From CBDUMN01 sp965368335 (lineage in GTDB: Bacteria > Pseudomonadota > Alphaproteobacteria > Rhodospirillales > JAPHRK01), in assembly GCA_965368335.1 (NCBI GenBank), contig CBDUMN010000092.1, positions 1 through 13,665 of the forward strand: a stretch of 13,665 nucleotides of DNA, read 5' to 3'. Position 1 is the stretch's first letter. Each line of letters begins with the position of its first letter. Shown in pieces: positions 10,324-13,665 of the stretch. A program made the translations under genes and the position numbers. Below the pieces are notes generated by a model, which was given only the letters and a program-made list of their open reading frames with translations, had not been told where the DNA came from and made no database searches.

Positions 10324-13300
10324 TTGGTGCAATTCACCAAACTCCGGTTGACCGGGTTTAAATCGTTTGTCGATCCGACCGAGCTTTTCATTGAGCGCGG
10401 CCTGACCGGTGTTGTCGGGCCCAACGGGTGCGGCAAGTCGAACCTGGTGGAAGCCCTCAAGTGGGTCATGGGTGAAACTTCGGCCAAGCAGATGCGCGGC
10501 GGCGAGATGGACGACGTGATCTTCGGCGGCACCCGCACCCGCCCGGCCCGCAACGTGGCCGAAGTCCTTCTTCAACTCGACAATACCGACCGCCGGGCTC
10601 CGGCCATGTTCAACGACCACGAAGATTTGGAAATCTCGCGGCGGATCGAACGGGAAAAGGGCTCCAACTATAAGGTCAACGGTCGTGATGTGCGGGCCCG
10701 AGACGTTCAGCTTTTATTTGCCGACGCCGCCTCGGGCGCGCGTTCGACGGCCCTGGTCAGCCAAGGCAAGATCGGTGCGATTATCGCCGCCAAGCCGACC
10801 CAACGACGAGGCTTGTTAGAAGAAGCGGCCGGGATCACCGGCTTGCATTCGCGCCGTCATGAGGCTGAGTTGCGGCTGCGCGGTGCGGAGAGCAATCTGG
10901 CCCGCCTGGAAGACGTGCTTATCACCATGGACGCCCAGATGGCGTCGCTCCGCAAGCAATCGCGCCAAGCCACGCGCTACAGAAATTTGAGCGATCACAT
11001 TCGCAAGGCCGAGGCGACCCTTTATCTTTTGCGCTGGAACCGGGCGCTGGACAATGTCGATAAAGCGCGCGAGGCCCTCAAAATCGCCGAAACCAAGGTG
11101 GCTGAGTTGGCCCAGGTCAATGGCGTGGCGGCGACCAAACAGGCCGAGGCGGCGGCCTCTCTTCCCGATTTGCGTAAGGCCGAAGCCGAAGCCTCGGCTG
11201 AATTGCAAAGGGTTATGCTGGCGCGAGAAACGCTGGATGCCGAAGAAGCCAGGGTCGTTGCGGCTAAAGAGGAAGCCGAACGTCGGTTGATCCAACTGGC
11301 CGGAGATATCGAACGCGAACGCCAACTGGCGACCGATGCGGGGGCTTTTATCGAGAAGTTGGGAGACGAGCAGCAACGGCTGATCGATGCCCAGGAAAGC
11401 GAAACCGCATCGCGGGCCGAGGCTGCTGAACGTCTGGAGGCCATTAACCGGGAAACCGAGGAGATGGAGACCCGGCTGGCTGAATTGACCGATGCCGTGG
11501 CGGCGGGAGAAGCGCGGCGTTCCGATCTGGAAGGTCGTATCCGTGAACTGGATGGGCGGATTGAACGGTTGATGGGGCGGCGCAATGAGATCGCCGAACA
11601 GCGCGGGGCTTTACAGGATGATCAATTGAGCGATCAGGCGCTCAAAGAGACCGAGGCCGCTGTCGCCGCTGCCGAAACGGCGCTTGCCGAAGCCAGAGAG
11701 GCTGCAGAAGCTGCTGAAACCGCCAGAAGCGCATTGCGCGAAGCAACTTCCGAGGCGCTGACCGGGAAACAGGAAACCGATTCCGCGCTCAACCGATTGG
11801 AAGCGGAAGAACATGCTCTGTCCGACTTGTTGGCGACCGGTGAGAGTGGTGACTGGACGCCCCTGATCGACGCCTTGAATGTTGAGCCAGGATACGAGAC
11901 GGCTTTGGCGGTGGCGCTCGGCGAAGACCTTAATGCCGCCCTCGATGAGGGTGCGCCCGTGCGTTGGACCGACGCTCCGGGAACAGCGCTTGGCGGGGCC
12001 TTGCCGGATGGTGCGCAATCGCTCGATGGATTGGTTAAGGGAGCTCCGGTGCTCTCGGCACGTCTCAGTCAGATTGGCGTGGTTGAAGATCAGGCGGCGG
12101 GAGAGCGCCTGTTTGGCGAGCTCAAACAAGGACAGCGTTTGGTCAGCCGGGATGGCGGTTTCTGGCGCTGGGATGGCCTGATTACCGAACCTGGGGTGCC
12201 GACGGCTGCGGCGACTCGCTTGAAGCAACGCAACCGGCTTCAGGAGTTGAAAGAAGAGGTGGCCGCCGCCCAGGCCGATGCTTTAAAGGCCGAAGAGGTC
12301 TTGGCTGCGGCCCGCGAGGCCGAGGCTCAGGCGGTGGAAAAGGAGCGCGAGGCCCGCGACGCGGTGCGCGGTAAGGACGAAGCCTTGCAACAGGCTCGAT
12401 CCGCCCATGCCGATCTTCGCCAACGGGCTGCCGAACTTACCACCAAACTGGCCGGACTGGTTCAGTCGGAAGAACAAATCGCCGCCGATCTTACCGAGGC
12501 GGAAGCCCAGTTGAAGGACCAGAAACGGCTCTACGACGACTTGCCCGAGCCGGGGGCAGGCCGGGAAAAAGTTGCGGGACTGCGCGCCGAGGTCGCCGAA
12601 AAACGAGCTAAGCAGCTGGAATTGCAAAGCGCTTACGACCGGATTTTGCGTGATGCCGAAGACCGAGCCCGGCGCATGGAAGATGTGGCTGAAGAACTGG
12701 CGTCTTGGAAAGAGCGTCGGGAAGCCGCCTCCCGGCATGTGACCGAGCGTGAGGAGCGGCGTGAAGCCACCACCGAAGAACTGGAGCGCTTGAAGGCGCG
12801 TCCTGAAGAAATCGCCAAACAGCGTTCGGCAATCCTCGATTCCATCGCCCAGGCGGAGGAAAAACGCAAACAGGCCGCCGACCGTCTGGCTGCCGACGAA
12901 TCCAAGCTGGCCGAGGTCGAGCGGGCGCTTCACGAATCGCAGGGGCTTCTCGCTCAGGCCCGGGAAGAACGGGTCCGCTCGGAAGCCATGGTTGAGCAAG
13001 GCGCGGCTGAATGTCGCTCCATCGCCGAACGGATTGCCGAAACCCTCGATTGTCGTCCTGATGATGTGGCTGAAGTTGCCGGAATCGGTGAAGAGGATGA
13101 ATTGCCGCCGCTGGATGCGGTTGAGAAGCGGCTGGAGCGTTTGCAGCGTGAGCGCGACAATATGGGGCCGGTCAACCTGCGCGCCGAGGCGGAAGCCCAG
13201 GAGTTGGGCGAACAGATGGATACCATGGAGAGCCAGAAAGCCGATCTCCTGAAGGCCATCGACAAGCTGCGGCGGGGAATTTCCGAATTGAACCGGGAAG

Positions 13301-13665
13301 GCCGCGAACGTCTGCTTGCATCGTTTAAGGAAGTGGATCGTCATTTCCAGGAATTGTTCACTCGGCTTTATGGTGGTGGGCGGGCGCACCTGGAGCTGAC
13401 CGAATCGGAGGATCCGCTCGATGCCGGTCTGGAAATCATGGCCAGCCCGCCGGGCAAGCGATTGCAGACCCTGTCGCTGCTTTCAGGCGGCGAGCAGGCC
13501 CTCACGGCTCTGGCCTTGCTGTTCGGCGTGTTTATGACCAACCCTGCGCCGATCTGCGTGCTTGACGAGGTGGACGCCCCGCTCGATGACGCCAATGTGG
13601 ACCGTTTCTGCACGTTGCTTGAAGAAATCGCCCATGGCGGCGCAACCCGTTTCCTGGTCATCACT
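10324..13665 (+). CDS. smc: Chromosome segregation protein SMC (3' end outside window)
   Basis: SMC is the ATPase of the bacterial condensin complex (with ScpA and ScpB), which compacts and separates chromosomes. The frame runs open to the window end, with 1113 codons counted from GTG 10327; usual length is about 1150, so only the last few dozen residues are missing. Starting from GTG: the N-terminal MQFTKLRLTGFKSFVDPTE, Walker A GPNGCGKSN (31-39), coiled coil to about 500, the hinge (about 505-635, with GYETALAVALGEDL), the returning coil, signature LLSGGEQA (1051-1058) and Walker B ICVLDEVDAP (D1080, E1081). A TTG one codon earlier (10324) gives MVQFTKL and better spacing to GGGGG, so I used it. 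The coiled coils are Ala/Glu/Arg-rich. Confidence 0.96.
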   Translation, partial: MVQFTKLRLTGFKSFVDPTELFIERGLTGVVGPNGCGKSNLVEALKWVMGETSAKQMRGGEMDDVIFGGTRTRPARNVAEVLLQLDNTDRRAPAMFNDHEDLEISRRIEREKGSNYKVNGRDVRARDVQLLFADAASGARSTALVSQGKIGAIIAAKPTQRRGLLEEAAGITGLHSRRHEAELRLRGAESNLARLEDVLITMDAQMASLRKQSRQATRYRNLSDHIRKAEATLYLLRWNRALDNVDKAREALKIAETKVAELAQVNGVAATKQAEAAASLPDLRKAEAEASAELQRVMLARETLDAEEARVVAAKEEAERRLIQLAGDIERERQLATDAGAFIEKLGDEQQRLIDAQESETASRAEAAERLEAINRETEEMETRLAELTDAVAAGEARRSDLEGRIRELDGRIERLMGRRNEIAEQRGALQDDQLSDQALKETEAAVAAAETALAEAREAAEAAETARSALREATSEALTGKQETDSALNRLEAEEHALSDLLATGESGDWTPLIDALNVEPGYETALAVALGEDLNAALDEGAPVRWTDAPGTALGGALPDGAQSLDGLVKGAPVLSARLSQIGVVEDQAAGERLFGELKQGQRLVSRDGGFWRWDGLITEPGVPTAAATRLKQRNRLQELKEEVAAAQADALKAEEVLAAAREAEAQAVEKEREARDAVRGKDEALQQARSAHADLRQRAAELTTKLAGLVQSEEQIAADLTEAEAQLKDQKRLYDDLPEPGAGREKVAGLRAEVAEKRAKQLELQSAYDRILRDAEDRARRMEDVAEELASWKERREAASRHVTEREERREATTEELERLKARPEEIAKQRSAILDSIAQAEEKRKQAADRLAADESKLAEVERALHESQGLLAQAREERVRSEAMVEQGAAECRSIAERIAETLDCRPDDVAEVAGIGEEDELPPLDAVEKRLERLQRERDNMGPVNLRAEAEAQELGEQMDTMESQKADLLKAIDKLRRGISELNREGRERLLASFKEVDRHFQELFTRLYGGGRAHLELTESEDPLDAGLEIMASPPGKRLQTLSLLSGGEQALTALALLFGVFMTNPAPICVLDEVDAPLDDANVDRFCTLLEEIAHGGATRFLVIT

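Noticed and set aside
12283..13389. Long minus-strand frame (368 codons)
   Set aside because: It is the antisense shadow of smc, whose plus frame has intact ATPase motifs; the minus product has a Phe/Leu/Gly bias typical of reversed coiled-coil codons.
1..13665. CRISPR arrays, tRNA or rRNA genes, insertion sequences, prophage or toxin-antitoxin genes
   Set aside because: No regularly spaced repeats, no tRNA-like T-loop sequences noted, no transposase or integrase domains, and no toxin-antitoxin pair among the real frames.

Overview
The window looks like chromosomal DNA of a GC-rich alphaproteobacterium. A Rhodospirillales-type organism is my best guess, inferred from the protein families and from the neighbourhood mutY | DUF721 (DciA) - DsbA-like - smc. 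I see no transposase, integrase, CRISPR array, tRNA or rRNA.

Left part (1-3421, all genes on the minus strand). A tandem terminator-like pair at 72-128 closes whatever enters from the left. It is followed by a cytidylate-kinase-like protein (116-811). Next comes a complete bufferin operon, transcribed right to left: bufA1 precursor (3149-3421), bufB multinuclear-iron maturase (2237-3139), bufC partner (1471-2250) and a DoxX-type membrane protein (962-1465). This is a known class of ribosomally made, post-translationally modified copper-binding metallophore, here with all expected residues.

Middle part (3422-4827), mostly non-coding and the most unusual stretch. It holds a 34-codon membrane or leader peptide gene (3797-3901), whose 3' UTR ends in a long GC-rich hairpin with an anti-Shine-Dalgarno-like loop. 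It also holds a small protein of unknown function (4062-4412) and two convergent candidate small RNA genes that nearly touch tail to tail: one on plus (about 4480-4638) and one on minus (about 4781-4653). All three RNA candidates display C-rich loops. The minus-strand one has its own sigma70-like promoter, an 11-bp closing stem and an 8-T tail.

Right part. An MFS transporter (4828-5964, minus) is divergent from rpoH (6362-7246, plus). rpoH has a strong sigma70 promoter and a leader of about 295 nt containing a possible 19-codon upstream ORF and several hairpins. Convergent to rpoH are bacteriohemerythrin (7326-7772) and mutY (7817-8887 or 8911), both on minus. Divergent from mutY is a plus-strand series: DUF721/DciA (8984-9478), a periplasmic DsbA-like oxidoreductase (9656-10252) and smc (10324 to beyond the window end). 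These tie together DNA repair, replication initiation, thiol redox and chromosome organisation, a gene order I recognise from alphaproteobacteria. A GC-rich dispersed-repeat-like element and one perfect DnaA box lie between dciA and the DsbA-like gene.
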